DNA from: Umezawaea tangerina
Lineage (GTDB): Bacteria; Actinomycetota; Actinomycetes; Mycobacteriales; Pseudonocardiaceae
DNA: 64,000 nt
Assembly: GCF_003002815.1 (NCBI RefSeq)
Contig: NZ_PVTF01000001.1
Span: 1,214,870-1,278,869, forward strand
Direction of reading: 5' to 3'
The stretch's first letter is position 1, and each line of letters opens with the position of its first letter. Below are positions 43,633-56,244 of this stretch, one piece after another. A model generated the notes under the pieces. The model was not told the DNA's origin. It saw nothing but the letters and a program-made list of their open reading frames with translations, and searched no databases. A program made the translations under genes and the position numbers.

Positions 43633-45042
43633 GTGGCCTCCTTGGTGATCAGGACCGGTCGCGCCGAGCTGGACTTCAGCGGGATCCGCACCGAGTTCGG
43701 GTTGCCGCTGGAGTTCCCGCCCGCCGCGTTGGCCGAGGCAGAGCAAGCCGTTTCCCGCGCGCCGGGTGATCGGGAGGACGCGACTGACCTTCCGCTGGTC
43801 ACGATCGACCCTCCTGGTGCCAAGGACCTCGACCAGGCGTTGGCGGTCGAGCGCCGTCCTGGTGGGAGGTTCCGGGTGCACTACGCCATCGCGGACGTGG
43901 GCGCGTTCGTCGTTCCCGGTGGTGCTCTGGACGCCGAGGTCCGCAAGCGCGGCCAGACCCTGTACCTGCCCGACGGCAACGTGCCCTTGCACCCCACCGT
44001 GCTCTCCGAGGGCGCGGCCAGCCTCCTGCCGACCCAGACGCGTCCCGCTGTCCTGTGGACGTTCGACTGCGGCGCGGACGGCGAGCCGGAGTCCGTGCGG
44101 GTGCGCCGGGCGATGGTCCGGTCCACCGCCCAGTTCGACTACGAGGGCGTGCAGGCCACCATCGACGCGGGCACCATGCACCCGTCGATCGAGGCCCTGC
44201 CCGACTTCGGCCGTCTCCGCCGGGAACGGGCGCTCGACCGCGGCGCGGTGGAGCTCCAGCTGCCGGAGCAGGAGATCGCCCCGGACGGCGAGGGCTGGAA
44301 GCTGGTGCTGCGGCCGCGGGTCGAGGTGGACGCGTGGAACGCCGAGATCTCGCTGCTCACCGGCATGTCCGCCGCCAAGGTCATGCTCGACGCCCGCGTC
44401 GGCATCCTCCGCACGCTCCCCGACGCCGACGAGGGCGCCGTCGAGGCCCTCAAGCGCTCCGCGCTGGCCCTGCACGTCCCGTGGGCCGACGGTGTCAGCC
44501 CCGCGAAGCTCCTGGCCGGGCTGGACCCGTCCCGACCGGAGTCGCTGGCGCTGTTCGTCGACGCGACCCGCCTGCTGCGCGGCGCCGGGTACACCGCCTT
44601 CAACGGCACCGTGCCGGAGATCGCCACCCACGCGGGCATCGCGTCCTCCTACGCCCACGTCACGGCCCCGCTGCGCAGGCTGGTCGACCGGTTCGCCACC
44701 GAGGTCTGCCTGGCCGTGACCGAGGGCCGCGAGGTGCCGGAGTGGCTGCTCAAGGCGCTGCCGGAGCTGCCGAGCCTGATGGGCGGGTCGGACTCGCTCG
44801 CGAGCAAGGTCGACCGGGCCTGCCTCGACCAGGTCGAGGCGTGGGTCATGGAGGACCGGGTCGGGAGTGAGTTCGACGCGGTCGTGCTGCGCTCCGAGGG
44901 CAACGGCGCGGACGTGTTCGTGCCGGAGCCGCCGGTCATGGGCCGCTGCTCCGGCGAGGACCTGCCCGAGGGCGAGCGGGTCAGGGTGCGGCTCGTGCAG
45001 GCCGACGCCGCTCGTCGCAAGGTCGCGTTCGAACGCGTGTGA
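43633..45042 (+). CDS. RNB-domain exoribonuclease
   Basis: The 469-residue protein has the RNB catalytic block TIDPPGAKDLDQAL near residue 57, whose aspartates bind magnesium. FRVHYAIADVGAFV, LYLPDGNVPLHP, ASSYAHVTAPLRRLVDRF and a short C-terminal S1-like strand region follow. It belongs to the RNase II/R family and degrades RNA 3' to 5'. It lacks the N-terminal cold-shock domains of full-length RNase II, as usual for the short actinobacterial form. GTG 43633 is the start. Confidence 0.92.
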   Translation: MASLVIRTGRAELDFSGIRTEFGLPLEFPPAALAEAEQAVSRAPGDREDATDLPLVTIDPPGAKDLDQALAVERRPGGRFRVHYAIADVGAFVVPGGALDAEVRKRGQTLYLPDGNVPLHPTVLSEGAASLLPTQTRPAVLWTFDCGADGEPESVRVRRAMVRSTAQFDYEGVQATIDAGTMHPSIEALPDFGRLRRERALDRGAVELQLPEQEIAPDGEGWKLVLRPRVEVDAWNAEISLLTGMSAAKVMLDARVGILRTLPDADEGAVEALKRSALALHVPWADGVSPAKLLAGLDPSRPESLALFVDATRLLRGAGYTAFNGTVPEIATHAGIASSYAHVTAPLRRLVDRFATEVCLAVTEGREVPEWLLKALPELPSLMGGSDSLASKVDRACLDQVEAWVMEDRVGSEFDAVVLRSEGNGADVFVPEPPVMGRCSGEDLPEGERVRVRLVQADAARRKVAFERV

Positions 45043-45052
45043 AGATGGTGCG

Positions 45053-45721
45053 GTGACTACAACTCGTGAGCTGACCGTGGGTGTCCTGGGTGGTACCGGC
45101 GCGCAGGGCAAGGGACTCGCGCTGCGGTGGGCCAAGGCGGGGCTGAAGGTCGTGATCGGCTCCCGCGCGGCCGAACGGGCCGAGAAGACCGCCGAGGAGC
45201 TGCGCGACCTGGCCGGTGTGGACCACGTCACCGGGGCGGACAACCTCGGCTGCGCCGAGCAGGCGGACGTCGTGCTCGTCGCGGTGCCCTGGGACGGGCA
45301 CGCGGAGCTGGTGGCGTCGCTGCGCGAGGCGCTCGTCGGCAAGATCGTCATCGACTGCGTGAACCCGCTCGGCTTCGACAAGCAGGGCCCGTTCGCGCTG
45401 GCCGTGGAGGAGGGCAGCGCCGCGCAGCAGACGGCCGCCCTGCTGCCGGAGTCCCGCGTCACGGCGGCGTTCCACCACGTCTCCGCGGTGTCCCTGGCCG
45501 ACCTGTCGATCGAGTCGGTCGACATGGACGTCCTGGTGCTCGGCGACGACCGCGAGGCGACCGACGTCGTGCGCGAACTGGCCGAGACCGTGCCCGGTTT
45601 CCGCGGTGTCTTCGGTGGACGGTTGCGCAACGCCCACCAGGTCGAGGCGTTCACGGCCAACCTGATCGCCATCAACCGCCGCTACAAGGCCCACGCGGGC
45701 CTGAAGATCACCGACATCTGA
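45053..45721 (+). CDS. npdG: F420-dependent NADP reductase (NPDG type)
   Basis: The 222-residue Rossmann protein opens with VGVLGGTGAQGKGLALRWA, the NADP loop. VIGSRAAERAEKTAEEL, VPWDGHAELVASL, IDCVNPLGFDKQG and TAAFHHVSA match F420H2:NADP oxidoreductases. It moves hydride between coenzyme F420 and NADP. GTG 45053 is used; the frame upstream is inside the RNB gene. Its stop overlaps the next start by one base (TGATG). Confidence 0.9.
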   Translation: MTTTRELTVGVLGGTGAQGKGLALRWAKAGLKVVIGSRAAERAEKTAEELRDLAGVDHVTGADNLGCAEQADVVLVAVPWDGHAELVASLREALVGKIVIDCVNPLGFDKQGPFALAVEEGSAAQQTAALLPESRVTAAFHHVSAVSLADLSIESVDMDVLVLGDDREATDVVRELAETVPGFRGVFGGRLRNAHQVEAFTANLIAINRRYKAHAGLKITDI

Positions 45722-46449
45722 TGCTCCCGGTCGACGACCTCGGCGAGCCGGTCCCCATCCCGGACCGGCCCCGCCGGGTCGTCAGCCTGGTGCCGTCGTT
45801 GACCGAGTCCGTGCCCGAGGACTCGCTGGTCGGTGTGACGGACTACTGCCCGGTGGACACCGCCAGGGTCGGCGGCTCGAAGTACCCGGACGTCGACCGG
45901 GTGCTCGCGCTGGAGCCGGACCTCGTCCTGGCCAACGTCGAGGAGAACCGCGCCGAGGACGTGCAACGCCTGCGCGCCAACGGGATCGCGGTGTGGGTCA
46001 CGGCCGCGCCCGCCACCGTCCCGCAGGCGCTCGCGTCGATCCGCAGGCTGCTGGCGACGGCGTGGGACGTCGAACCTGACTGGCTCGTCCGGTCCGAGGA
46101 GCTCTGGCGGCACGTCGAGCCCGTGTGGACGACCGCGGTGGTCCCGGTGTGGCGGCGGCCGTGGGTCGTGCTGGGCCGCGACACGTTCGCGGGTGACGTC
46201 CTGCGCAGGCTCGGTGTGGCGAACGCCTACGCCGACGACCCCGAGCGCTACCCGCGAACGTCCCTGGAGGACATCCGCGCGAAGGGCGCCGAGCTGGTCG
46301 TGCTGCCCGACGAGCCGTACGCGTTCAGCGCCGACGACGGACCGGAGGCGTTCCCCGGCACGAGGTGCGAGCTCGTGTCGGGGCGCCACCTCACCTGGTA
46401 CGGGCCCTCACTGCTGGAAGCGCGCGAGGTGCTGCGACTGCGTCGTTGA
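45721..46449 (+). CDS. BtuF-like helical-backbone metal receptor, apparently cytoplasmic
   Basis: The 242-residue protein has RVVSLVPSLTESV, DYCPVDTARVGGSKYPDVDRVLALEPDLVLA and RDTFAGDVLRRLGVANAYA, the blocks of BtuF/FepB-type receptors for cobalamin or iron complexes. Unlike transport receptors it has no signal peptide or lipobox and no ABC genes beside it. The start is fixed by one-base overlap with npdG. It may be an intracellular corrinoid or metal binder. Confidence 0.82.
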   Translation: MLPVDDLGEPVPIPDRPRRVVSLVPSLTESVPEDSLVGVTDYCPVDTARVGGSKYPDVDRVLALEPDLVLANVEENRAEDVQRLRANGIAVWVTAAPATVPQALASIRRLLATAWDVEPDWLVRSEELWRHVEPVWTTAVVPVWRRPWVVLGRDTFAGDVLRRLGVANAYADDPERYPRTSLEDIRAKGAELVVLPDEPYAFSADDGPEAFPGTRCELVSGRHLTWYGPSLLEAREVLRLRR

Positions 46450-46454
46450 CGCGG

Positions 46455-47318
46455 TCAGTGGAACGTGTGCTCCGGGCCGGGGAACTGGTGGCCGCGGACC
46501 TCGGCGGCGAACGCCTGCGCGGCACCGCTCATCAGCCCCGCCATGTCGGCGTAGCGCTTGACGAACTTCGGCGCCCGGCCGCGGCGCAGCCCCATCATGT
46601 CCTGCCACACCAGCACCTGGGCGTCGGTGTCCGGTCCCGCGCCGATGCCGACGGTGGGGATGTGCAGGTCGTGCGTGATCTGCTTGGCGACCTCGGAGGT
46701 CACCATCTCCAGCACGACCGCGAACGCGCCCGCCTCCTCCAGGGCCTTGGCGTCCTCGACCACGGCGTCGAACGACTCCCGGCGGCCCTGCACCCGGTAC
46801 CCGCCGAGCTGGTGCTCGCTCTGCGGCGTGAACCCGATGTGGCCCATGACCGGGATGCCCGCGCGCACGATCGCCTGGACGTGCGGCGCGAAGTGCTTGC
46901 CGCCCTCCAGCTTGACCGCGTGCGCCTGGCCCTCCTTCATGAACCGGACTGCGGTGGCGACGGCCTGCTCGACCGACACCTGGTAGCTGCCGAACGGAAG
47001 GTCTGCCACGACGAGCGCCTTCTTCACCGACTTGGTGACGCTGCGCACCAGGGGGATCAGCTCGTCGACCGTCACCGGCAACGAGGTCTCGTACCCGTAG
47101 ACGTTGTTCGACGCCGAGTCGCCGACCAGCAGCACGGGGATGCCCGCCTCGTCGAACAGCTCGGCGGTGTACATGTCGTAGGCCGTGAGCATGGGCCACG
47201 GCTCACCCCGTTCCTTCATCTCGCGAAGGTGGGGGATGCGCACCCGCTTGGCGGGTGGGCCGGACTGCTGGGCGGGGCCGTTTCCGTACGGCGCCGCTAC
47301 TTCGGCCGCAGAGGTCAT
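46455..47318 (-). CDS. panB: 3-methyl-2-oxobutanoate hydroxymethyltransferase
   Basis: The 287-residue TIM barrel has [29 protein letters not shown] (aspartate ligands for magnesium), [22 protein letters not shown] and [10 protein letters not shown] with the catalytic glutamate. It makes ketopantoate from ketoisovalerate and methylene-tetrahydrofolate, the first step to pantothenate and coenzyme A. It converges on the metal-receptor gene with 5 bp between stops. An N-terminal extension of about 30 residues is disordered. Confidence 0.95.
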   Translation of the reverse strand: MTSAAEVAAPYGNGPAQQSGPPAKRVRIPHLREMKERGEPWPMLTAYDMYTAELFDEAGIPVLLVGDSASNNVYGYETSLPVTVDELIPLVRSVTKSVKKALVVADLPFGSYQVSVEQAVATAVRFMKEGQAHAVKLEGGKHFAPHVQAIVRAGIPVMGHIGFTPQSEHQLGGYRVQGRRESFDAVVEDAKALEEAGAFAVVLEMVTSEVAKQITHDLHIPTVGIGAGPDTDAQVLVWQDMMGLRRGRAPKFVKRYADMAGLMSGAAQAFAAEVRGHQFPGPEHTFH

Positions 47319-47455
47319 GGTGGACCGTCCTTCCCTCGACGCCCGCTTCGTCGCGGGTCCCCGGGTCTGTTTGCACGGTTACGTCACAAGCGTGACACCG
47401 AAGGGGGCCTCTTGGCAGGGTGTGCGAGTAGCCTCACACCACTCGAGGGGGTGCC

Positions 47456-47827
47456 ATGGCCTGCCGCATCACCGAACTCGTCCTCGACTGCGCGGACCCG
47501 GACAAGCTGGCCGACTTCTGGTGCGGCGTGCTCGGCTACCAGGTCCTGGACCGGGACCCGGACGGCATCGAGATCGGCCGGGCCGACCAGGCGCCGGAGG
47601 ACCGGATCACGCTCGTGCTCAACCGCGTCAAGGAGCCGAAGAAGCAGAAGCTCCGGATGCACGTCGACGTCAACTCCACCGACCGCGACCAGGCCGCCGA
47701 GCTGGAGCGGCTGCTCGCGCTGGGCGCCAAGCGCGTCGACATCGGCCAGGGCGGGGTCCGCTGGATCGTCCTCGCCGACCCGGAGGGCAACGAGTTCTGC
47801 CTGCTCAGGCGGCGCGTGACGCCCTGA
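47456..47827 (+). CDS. VOC superfamily (glyoxalase-like) protein
   Basis: The 123-residue protein begins ITELVLDCADPDKLADFWCGVLGYQ, typical of the glyoxalase/bleomycin-resistance fold. It ends WIVLADPEGNEFCLL, whose glutamate usually binds metal. There is one VOC module pair, so it should act as a dimer. The reaction is unknown. Its last 23 bases overlap the convergent hydrolase gene. Confidence 0.88.
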   Translation: MACRITELVLDCADPDKLADFWCGVLGYQVLDRDPDGIEIGRADQAPEDRITLVLNRVKEPKKQKLRMHVDVNSTDRDQAAELERLLALGAKRVDIGQGGVRWIVLADPEGNEFCLLRRRVTP

Positions 47828-48644
47828 GCGCGTCGCGGACCGCCATCGCCACGGCGTCCGGGCGGTCCACCGGGATCATGTGCCTGCTCCCCGGCACGAG
47901 CACGTTGCGGCCCCACGGCGCCAACCGGGCGAGCGCCGCGTGCTCCGGCCACAGCCTGCGGCCCGCGGTCAGCACGTCGAACGGCACCTCCGGCAGCGGG
48001 TGCGTCGCTCGCAGGTCGTCCAGGTCGGCGACCTGGTCGGGGTAGGCGGCCAGCTCGGCGAGCACGGCCCTGGCCACGTGCGGGCGCCGGTACACGTCCT
48101 TGACCAGCGCCTCCGGTGCCGGGTCGAACCTGGCCAGCGTCGCCCCCTCGACCGCCCAGCGCCGCACCAGGTGCCCGTGCCTGCGCACGAACGCCGCCCC
48201 GGCCCCGCGCGGCACGAGCCGCTGCAGCCACCGGGCGACGACCGCGGACAGGTCGAACGGCCGCCCCGCGCCCGGCGACTCCGGGTCGGGGTCGAGCAGC
48301 ACCAGCGCGCGCACCCGGTCGGGGTGCAGCCGGGCGAACGCCTCCACGTGCATGGTCGCCATCGAGTGCCCGACGAGGACGGCGTCCGGCGCGTCGCCGA
48401 GCACCGCCTCCAGCACCTCCACCTCGCGGGCCAGCGTCGGGTCGGCCGAGGTCGGGTCGCTGTCGCCCGTTCCGGGTCGATCGAAGACCACGACCCGCGC
48501 GTGCCCGGCCAGCAGGGCTACCGTGGCAGACCAGTCGAACCAGGCCCCGCCGAGGCCGGAGCTGAGCACGACCACGGGGTCGGTGGCCAGACCCGCCGAC
48601 GTGACGTGCACTCCGCCTGCTCCGGTGGTGATCGTGGTTCGCAC
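47805..48644 (-). CDS. Alpha/beta hydrolase
   Basis: The 279-residue protein from GTG 48644 has VVLSSGLGGAWFDWSATVALL (oxyanion region), VVVFDRPGTGDSD, the nucleophile elbow VGHSMATMHV near residue 92, and VPGSRHMIPVDRP with the catalytic histidine. No signal peptide is present. Substrate is unknown. Start is divergent from lysX with 41 bp between. Confidence 0.87.
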   Translation of the reverse strand: MRTTITTGAGGVHVTSAGLATDPVVVLSSGLGGAWFDWSATVALLAGHARVVVFDRPGTGDSDPTSADPTLAREVEVLEAVLGDAPDAVLVGHSMATMHVEAFARLHPDRVRALVLLDPDPESPGAGRPFDLSAVVARWLQRLVPRGAGAAFVRRHGHLVRRWAVEGATLARFDPAPEALVKDVYRRPHVARAVLAELAAYPDQVADLDDLRATHPLPEVPFDVLTAGRRLWPEHAALARLAPWGRNVLVPGSRHMIPVDRPDAVAMAVRDALRASRAA

Positions 48645-48685
48645 GACGTCAGAGTGCCCTGCGAACCTGTGGAGAAGTTGTGCCC

Positions 48686-51991
<3,306 letters not shown>

Positions 51992-52104
51992 GGGGTTGTG
52001 GTCGGTCGGCTGGGGTCGGTTGTGGGGTCGGTCGGCGTGGGTGCTTCCGCCGGGTCCGATTGGCTGGTCCCTCGACACCGGGTATCGCTGCGGCCGTGGG
52101 CGGT

Positions 52105-52220
52105 GCGGCCGGCTTGACTTGGGGCCCCTTTTTTGGGCTTCGTCGGGCGAAAAAGGGCAGGTGGTAGAGCCTGCCCGCCGACCAATTTTAAGCCCAAAAA
52201 CCCCAAGTCAAGCCGGCCGC
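52105..52220 (-). repeat. Palindromic element copy 4 (42-bp core), probable terminator
   Basis: Perfect 20-bp arms (52105-52124 and 52201-52220, GCGGCCGGCT ends) enclose the invariant core with its hairpin and T5 tract on the minus strand, facing nadE. The outside flank CTGGAAGCGAGCAYGCTC and a distal flank near CAATCRGACCCG are shared with copy 1. The rest of 51992-52348 has GGTCGG-rich sequence near 52000-52050 and no gene. Confidence 0.88.
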
Positions 52221-52348
52221 TGGCGGACGAGCGTGCTCGCTTCCAGCGTCGATGGGTGCGCGCCGTTTGCTCTTAGCGTGGTTGGGCGGGCGGCGCTTGT
52301 TTGCGGCAGGGCAGGGCTGGGCGTACGGAGCGTGTTGCGTGTTTGTCT

Positions 52349-54064
52349 TTAGCCCTCGCGCCAGCCGTTCGTGACCGGTAGGCGGCGGTCGCGGCCGAAG
52401 GCCTTTTCGCTGATCTTGGTGCCCGGTGGGTACTGGCGGCGCTTGTACTCGGCCTTGTCGACCATGCGCAGTACGCGGTCGATGAGGTCGTGGTCGAAGC
52501 CGGCCGCGAGGAGGTCGTGGTAGCCCTTGTCGCCGTCGACGTACTCGTCCAGGACGGAGTCGAGGAGTTCGTAGTCGGGGAGGGAGTCGCTGTCGACCTG
52601 GCCTGGTCGGAGTTCGGCCGAGGGGGGCTTGGTGATGGAGTTCTCGGGGATGGGTGGGTGTTCGCCGAGTTTCTCGGCCTCGTCGTTGCGCCAGCGGGCG
52701 AGGTCCCAGACGAGGGTCTTCAGGACGTCCTTGATGGGGGCGAAGCCGCCGACCGCGTCGCCGTAGATGGTGGAGTAGCCCACCGCCAGCTCGGTCTTGT
52801 TGCCGGTCGCGAGCACCAGGTGGCCGTGCTGGTTGGACAGGCCCATGAGGGTGACGCCGCGGCAGCGGGCCTGGACGTTCTCCTCGGACAGGCCGGTCAG
52901 GCCGAGTTGGTCGACGAACACCTTGACCATGTCGGCGATCGGCTGCTCGGTGTACCGCAGACCGGTGCGCCGGGCCATCTCGAAGGCGTCGGACCTGGAG
53001 TGGTCGGAGGAGTAGACCGACGGCATGGAGACGGCGTGGACGGCGTCGGGGCCGAGGGCGTCGACGGCCAGCGCGGCGACCACGGCGGAGTCGATGCCGC
53101 CGGACAGGCCGAGCACGACGGAACGGAAGCCGTTCTTCAGCACGTAGTCGCGCAGGCCGGTGACGAGGGCGTGCCAGACCTCGGCCTCGTTGGACAGCGG
53201 CTCGGCGGTCTTCGGCACGGGCAGCGGCTCGTAGCCGGGCACGGGCTCGTCGGACAGGGTGCGGCGGGTCACGGTGAAACCGCCGACGAGGCCGTCGGTG
53301 CGCGCCGCGCCGCCGGGGAGGTCGAGGTCGAGCACGGTCAGGTGCTCGGTGAACTGCTGGGCGCGGGTGATCAGCGTGCCGTCCGCGGCGACGACCATCG
53401 TGTCGCCGTCGAACACCAGCTCGTCCTGCCCGCCGACGAGGTTCACGTACGCCAGCGGCGCGCCCGCCTCGGCTGCGCGGCGGGCGACCAGCGGGAGGCG
53501 CAGGTCGTCCTTGTTGCGCTCGTACGGGGAGGCGTTGGGGGAGACGACGAGGTCGACGCCCGCCTGGCCGAGCGCGGCGATGGGGCCGCCGTCCTGCCAG
53601 AGGTCCTCGCAGATGACCAGCCCGATCTCCAGCCCGTGCAGGCGGACGATCTCCAGGCGGTCGCCGGGGGTGAAGTAGCGGCGCTCGTCGAACACGCCGT
53701 AGTTGGGCAGGTGGTGCTTGTCCTGCGAGGCGACGACCTCGCCGCCGTGCAGCACCGCGGCCGCGTTGCGCTTGCCGTGCTCGTCGCGGTCGAGGTAGCC
53801 GACGAACGCCGCCACCCCGCCGAGCCCGGCCTCGTCGAGCCGGACCGCGAGCGCGTCGAGCGCCTGCTTGGAGGCGATGGCGAACGACTCGCGCAGCGCG
53901 AGGTCCTCCACCGGGTAGCCGGTGAGCACCATCTCGGGGAAGACCACGAGGTGGGCTCCGGACTCGGCGGCCTTGCGGGTCCACGCGACGACGAGGTCGG
54001 CGTTGCCCGCGAGGTCGCCGACGGTGGCGTTGACCTGGGCGAGGGCGAGGCGCAGCTGCGGCAT
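52349..54064 (-). CDS. nadE: Glutamine-dependent NAD+ synthetase
   Basis: The 571-residue protein has an N-terminal nitrilase-type glutaminase with Glu44 ([12 protein letters not shown]), Lys in [14 protein letters not shown] (about 114) and Cys in [10 protein letters not shown] (about 150). The C-terminal synthetase has the ATP loop [15 protein letters not shown]. It uses glutamine-derived ammonia to convert nicotinate adenine dinucleotide to NAD. ATG 54064 is the family start; the open frame upstream is antisense to the next gene. Length is somewhat below the 680-residue mycobacterial form. Confidence 0.95.
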   Translation of the reverse strand: MPQLRLALAQVNATVGDLAGNADLVVAWTRKAAESGAHLVVFPEMVLTGYPVEDLALRESFAIASKQALDALAVRLDEAGLGGVAAFVGYLDRDEHGKRNAAAVLHGGEVVASQDKHHLPNYGVFDERRYFTPGDRLEIVRLHGLEIGLVICEDLWQDGGPIAALGQAGVDLVVSPNASPYERNKDDLRLPLVARRAAEAGAPLAYVNLVGGQDELVFDGDTMVVAADGTLITRAQQFTEHLTVLDLDLPGGAARTDGLVGGFTVTRRTLSDEPVPGYEPLPVPKTAEPLSNEAEVWHALVTGLRDYVLKNGFRSVVLGLSGGIDSAVVAALAVDALGPDAVHAVSMPSVYSSDHSRSDAFEMARRTGLRYTEQPIADMVKVFVDQLGLTGLSEENVQARCRGVTLMGLSNQHGHLVLATGNKTELAVGYSTIYGDAVGGFAPIKDVLKTLVWDLARWRNDEAEKLGEHPPIPENSITKPPSAELRPGQVDSDSLPDYELLDSVLDEYVDGDKGYHDLLAAGFDHDLIDRVLRMVDKAEYKRRQYPPGTKISEKAFGRDRRLPVTNGWREG

Positions 54065-54136
54065 GCGCACATCCTCTCCCACGCCGTCACACCTTGGTGC
54101 GCGTTGTGGCCGACGCGTCACACCTACGATCGGGTG

Positions 54137-55702
54137 GTGCGACGCCACCTGCTGCTGTTCCTCGCCCTCCCGGTCCTGGCCGCCTGCTCGACCGCGGTGC
54201 CGGGCAGAGCCACCCCCGGAACCGCCCTCGAACAGCGCGGCCCGGCCGGTGTCGTCCCCGCGGGTCTGGAGAGGTTCTACGGCCAGCAGCTCGGCTGGGA
54301 GGACTGCGCGCCCTACGCCACGACCGGCACGACCAAGGCCGAGTTCAAGAACAAGGCGAACATCGAGTGCGCCCGCGTCGAGGTGCCGCTGGACTACGCG
54401 AAGCCGACCGACCGCACCATCAAGATCGGCCTGCTCCGGCAGCGCGCGGCCAAGCCCGACCAGCGCGTCGGCTCGCTCCTGGTCAACCCCGGCGGTCCCG
54501 GCGGCTCCGGCATGGCGGCCGCGGCGTCGTTGACGAAGAACCTCGGCGACCTGGGCGACCGCTTCGACCTGGTCGGCTTCGACCCGCGCGGCGTCGGCGC
54601 CAGCGAGCCCAGCGTCCGCTGCCTCACCGACGCCGAGCGCGACGCCGACCGGCTCGACCTGGACGTGGACACCTCGGCCGCGGGCATCGCGCAGACCGAG
54701 GCGGAGAACAAGGACTACGCCGACAAGTGCGCCCAGCGCAACGGCGCGGACTTCCTGGAGCACGTCGGCACCCGCGACGTCGTGAAGGACATGGACGTCA
54801 TGCGCTCGGCGCTCGGCGACGCGAAGCTGAGCTTCATCGGCTACTCCTACGGCACCCGCATCGGCTCGGAGTACGCCGAGGCGTTCCCCGGCAACGTCCG
54901 CGCCCTCGTCCTCGACGGCGCCGTCGACCCCACCCAGAGCGACGCGGACTCGCTGGTCGCCCAGGGCGCCGGTTTCCAGAAGGCGTTCACCGCGTTCTCG
55001 ACCTGGTGCGCCGCCCGCAAGGACTGCGCCCTCGGCACCGACCCCGCCAAGGCCAACACCGCGTTCCGCGACCTCACGCTGCCGCTCATCCAGCGCCCCG
55101 TCGACGTCTCCGGCCGCAAGCTGTCCTACACCGACGCCATCACCGGAGCCATCCAGGCCATGTACTCGCAGGAGTACTGGACCGCGTTGAACGCCGCCCT
55201 CACCGAGCTGAAGAACAACCGCGGCAGCACCCTGCTGCTCCTCGCGGACGCCTACTACGACCGCGACGACCAGGGCGTCTACTCCTCCATCACGGACGCG
55301 TTCACCGCGATCAAGTGCGTTGACGACCCCCGCCAGACCGACCGCGCCGTGCTCGCCGACACCGCCCGCAAGTACAAGGAAGCCGCCCCCTTCCTCGACG
55401 ACGGCAACCCACCCGCCGCCGCCCTCGACGCCTGCGCCTTCTGGCCCGTCCCACCCACCGCCACCCCGCACGTCCCGAAAGCCGACGGCCTCCCCCCGAT
55501 CCTCGTGGTCTCCACCACCGGCGACCCCGCCACCCCCTACGAGGCCGGCGTGAACCTCGCGAAGGCACTCGGCGGCGGACTGGTCACGTTCCAGGGCAAC
55601 CAGCACACGGTGTTCCTCCAGGGCAACAAGTGCGTCGACAGCGCGGGCGACGACTACCTGATCAACCTGAAACTGCCCCCGACGGGGACGACGTGCTCGT
55701 GA
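54137..55702 (+). CDS. Exported alpha/beta hydrolase lipoprotein, TAP/CaeA-like
   Basis: The 521-residue protein has a lipoprotein signal (LFLALPVLAAC) and a large alpha/beta hydrolase. LLVNPGGPGGSG forms the oxyanion region, GYSYGTRIGSEY carries the nucleophile serine near 236, and STTGDPATPY with GNQHTVF in the TAP-like C-terminal domain gives Asp and His. It resembles Streptomyces tripeptidyl aminopeptidases and M. tuberculosis CaeA/Hip1, surface proteases. The last 112 bases of sequence up to 55700 are duplicated at 56133-56244. GTG 54137 is used; GTG 54134 is adjacent. Confidence 0.92.
   Translation: MRRHLLLFLALPVLAACSTAVPGRATPGTALEQRGPAGVVPAGLERFYGQQLGWEDCAPYATTGTTKAEFKNKANIECARVEVPLDYAKPTDRTIKIGLLRQRAAKPDQRVGSLLVNPGGPGGSGMAAAASLTKNLGDLGDRFDLVGFDPRGVGASEPSVRCLTDAERDADRLDLDVDTSAAGIAQTEAENKDYADKCAQRNGADFLEHVGTRDVVKDMDVMRSALGDAKLSFIGYSYGTRIGSEYAEAFPGNVRALVLDGAVDPTQSDADSLVAQGAGFQKAFTAFSTWCAARKDCALGTDPAKANTAFRDLTLPLIQRPVDVSGRKLSYTDAITGAIQAMYSQEYWTALNAALTELKNNRGSTLLLLADAYYDRDDQGVYSSITDAFTAIKCVDDPRQTDRAVLADTARKYKEAAPFLDDGNPPAAALDACAFWPVPPTATPHVPKADGLPPILVVSTTGDPATPYEAGVNLAKALGGGLVTFQGNQHTVFLQGNKCVDSAGDDYLINLKLPPTGTTCS
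55589..55700 (+). repeat. 112-bp direct repeat, copy A
   Basis: This is the 3' end of the hydrolase gene and appears base-for-base identical to 56133-56244. The match starts at TTCCAGGGCAACC and ends at GTGCTCGT, immediately before the stop codon differs (TGA here, TAG there). Confidence 0.95.
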
Positions 55703-55769
55703 CCACCCGATCGTGGCGCGGTTGAGCTGCTAGTTTGACGGCGCAGGAGGAAACTCCCGTCCCGCCTTG

Positions 55770-55790
55770 GGCCCCGCCCCGTGCGGGGCC
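55770..55790. terminator. GC-rich hairpin in the inserted segment
   Basis: GGCCCCG-CCCCGTG-CGGGGCC, followed by TTCGT, can form a 7-bp stem. It lies between the hydrolase stop and the end of the DUF3800 fragment, and probably came in with that fragment. Confidence 0.5.
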
Positions 55791-55799
55791 TTCGTGCAT

Positions 55800-56132
55800 C
55801 TAGGGTTTCCAGCAGTACTGGTGCTCGATCCGACGCCACAGCGCGTTGTCGACCGGCACCACTCGATTGTCCGCAGTCACCGTGGTGCTGTGGATGCGGT
55901 GGTGCACGAAGGCGATCAGGTCGACCGCCTGCACCAGTCGGCCGGCCTTGGACGGGGCGAAGTGCAGGGTGTCGACGATCCCTTTGATGACACGCCCCCG
56001 GTGGCTCCAAGTTCCCTGCTGGCGGTACCTCGTCAGATCCGCTCGGTACTGGTCCTGGTGGTCGTGTTGACCGGGTTCGTCGGCGATCACCAACGCGTAC
56101 TCGCCCGAGCGTTCCGCGTACTCGTCGACGCT
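55800..56132 (-). pseudogene. DUF3800 protein, C-terminal fragment
   Basis: About 110 residues are left: YALVIADEPGQHDHQDQYRA, then IVDTLHFAPSKAGRLVQAVD LIAF. The DTLHFxxS...LxQxxDLIAF pattern is the C-terminal signature of DUF3800 proteins, often found with mobile DNA. The N-terminal half with its conserved acidic start is missing, and upstream the frame runs straight into the 112-bp repeat. The gene is thus cut exactly at the repeat boundary and cannot be functional as a normal member. Confidence 0.72.
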
Positions 56133-56244
56133 TTCCAGGGCAACCAGCACACGGTGTTCCTCCAGGGCAACAAGTGCGTCGACAGCGCGGGCGACGACTA
56201 CCTGATCAACCTGAAACTGCCCCCGACGGGGACGACGTGCTCGT
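56133..56244 (+). repeat. 112-bp direct repeat, copy B
   Basis: This is a second copy of the hydrolase 3' end. Here it overlaps the last 13 codons of the MFS gene, whose stop codon at 56206 lies inside it. A TAG directly after it would be in the hydrolase frame. Confidence 0.95.

Noticed and set aside
55589..56244. 112-bp repeats as transposon target-site duplications
   Set aside because: Far longer than known target-site duplications, and no transposase or terminal inverted repeats are seen in the insert.
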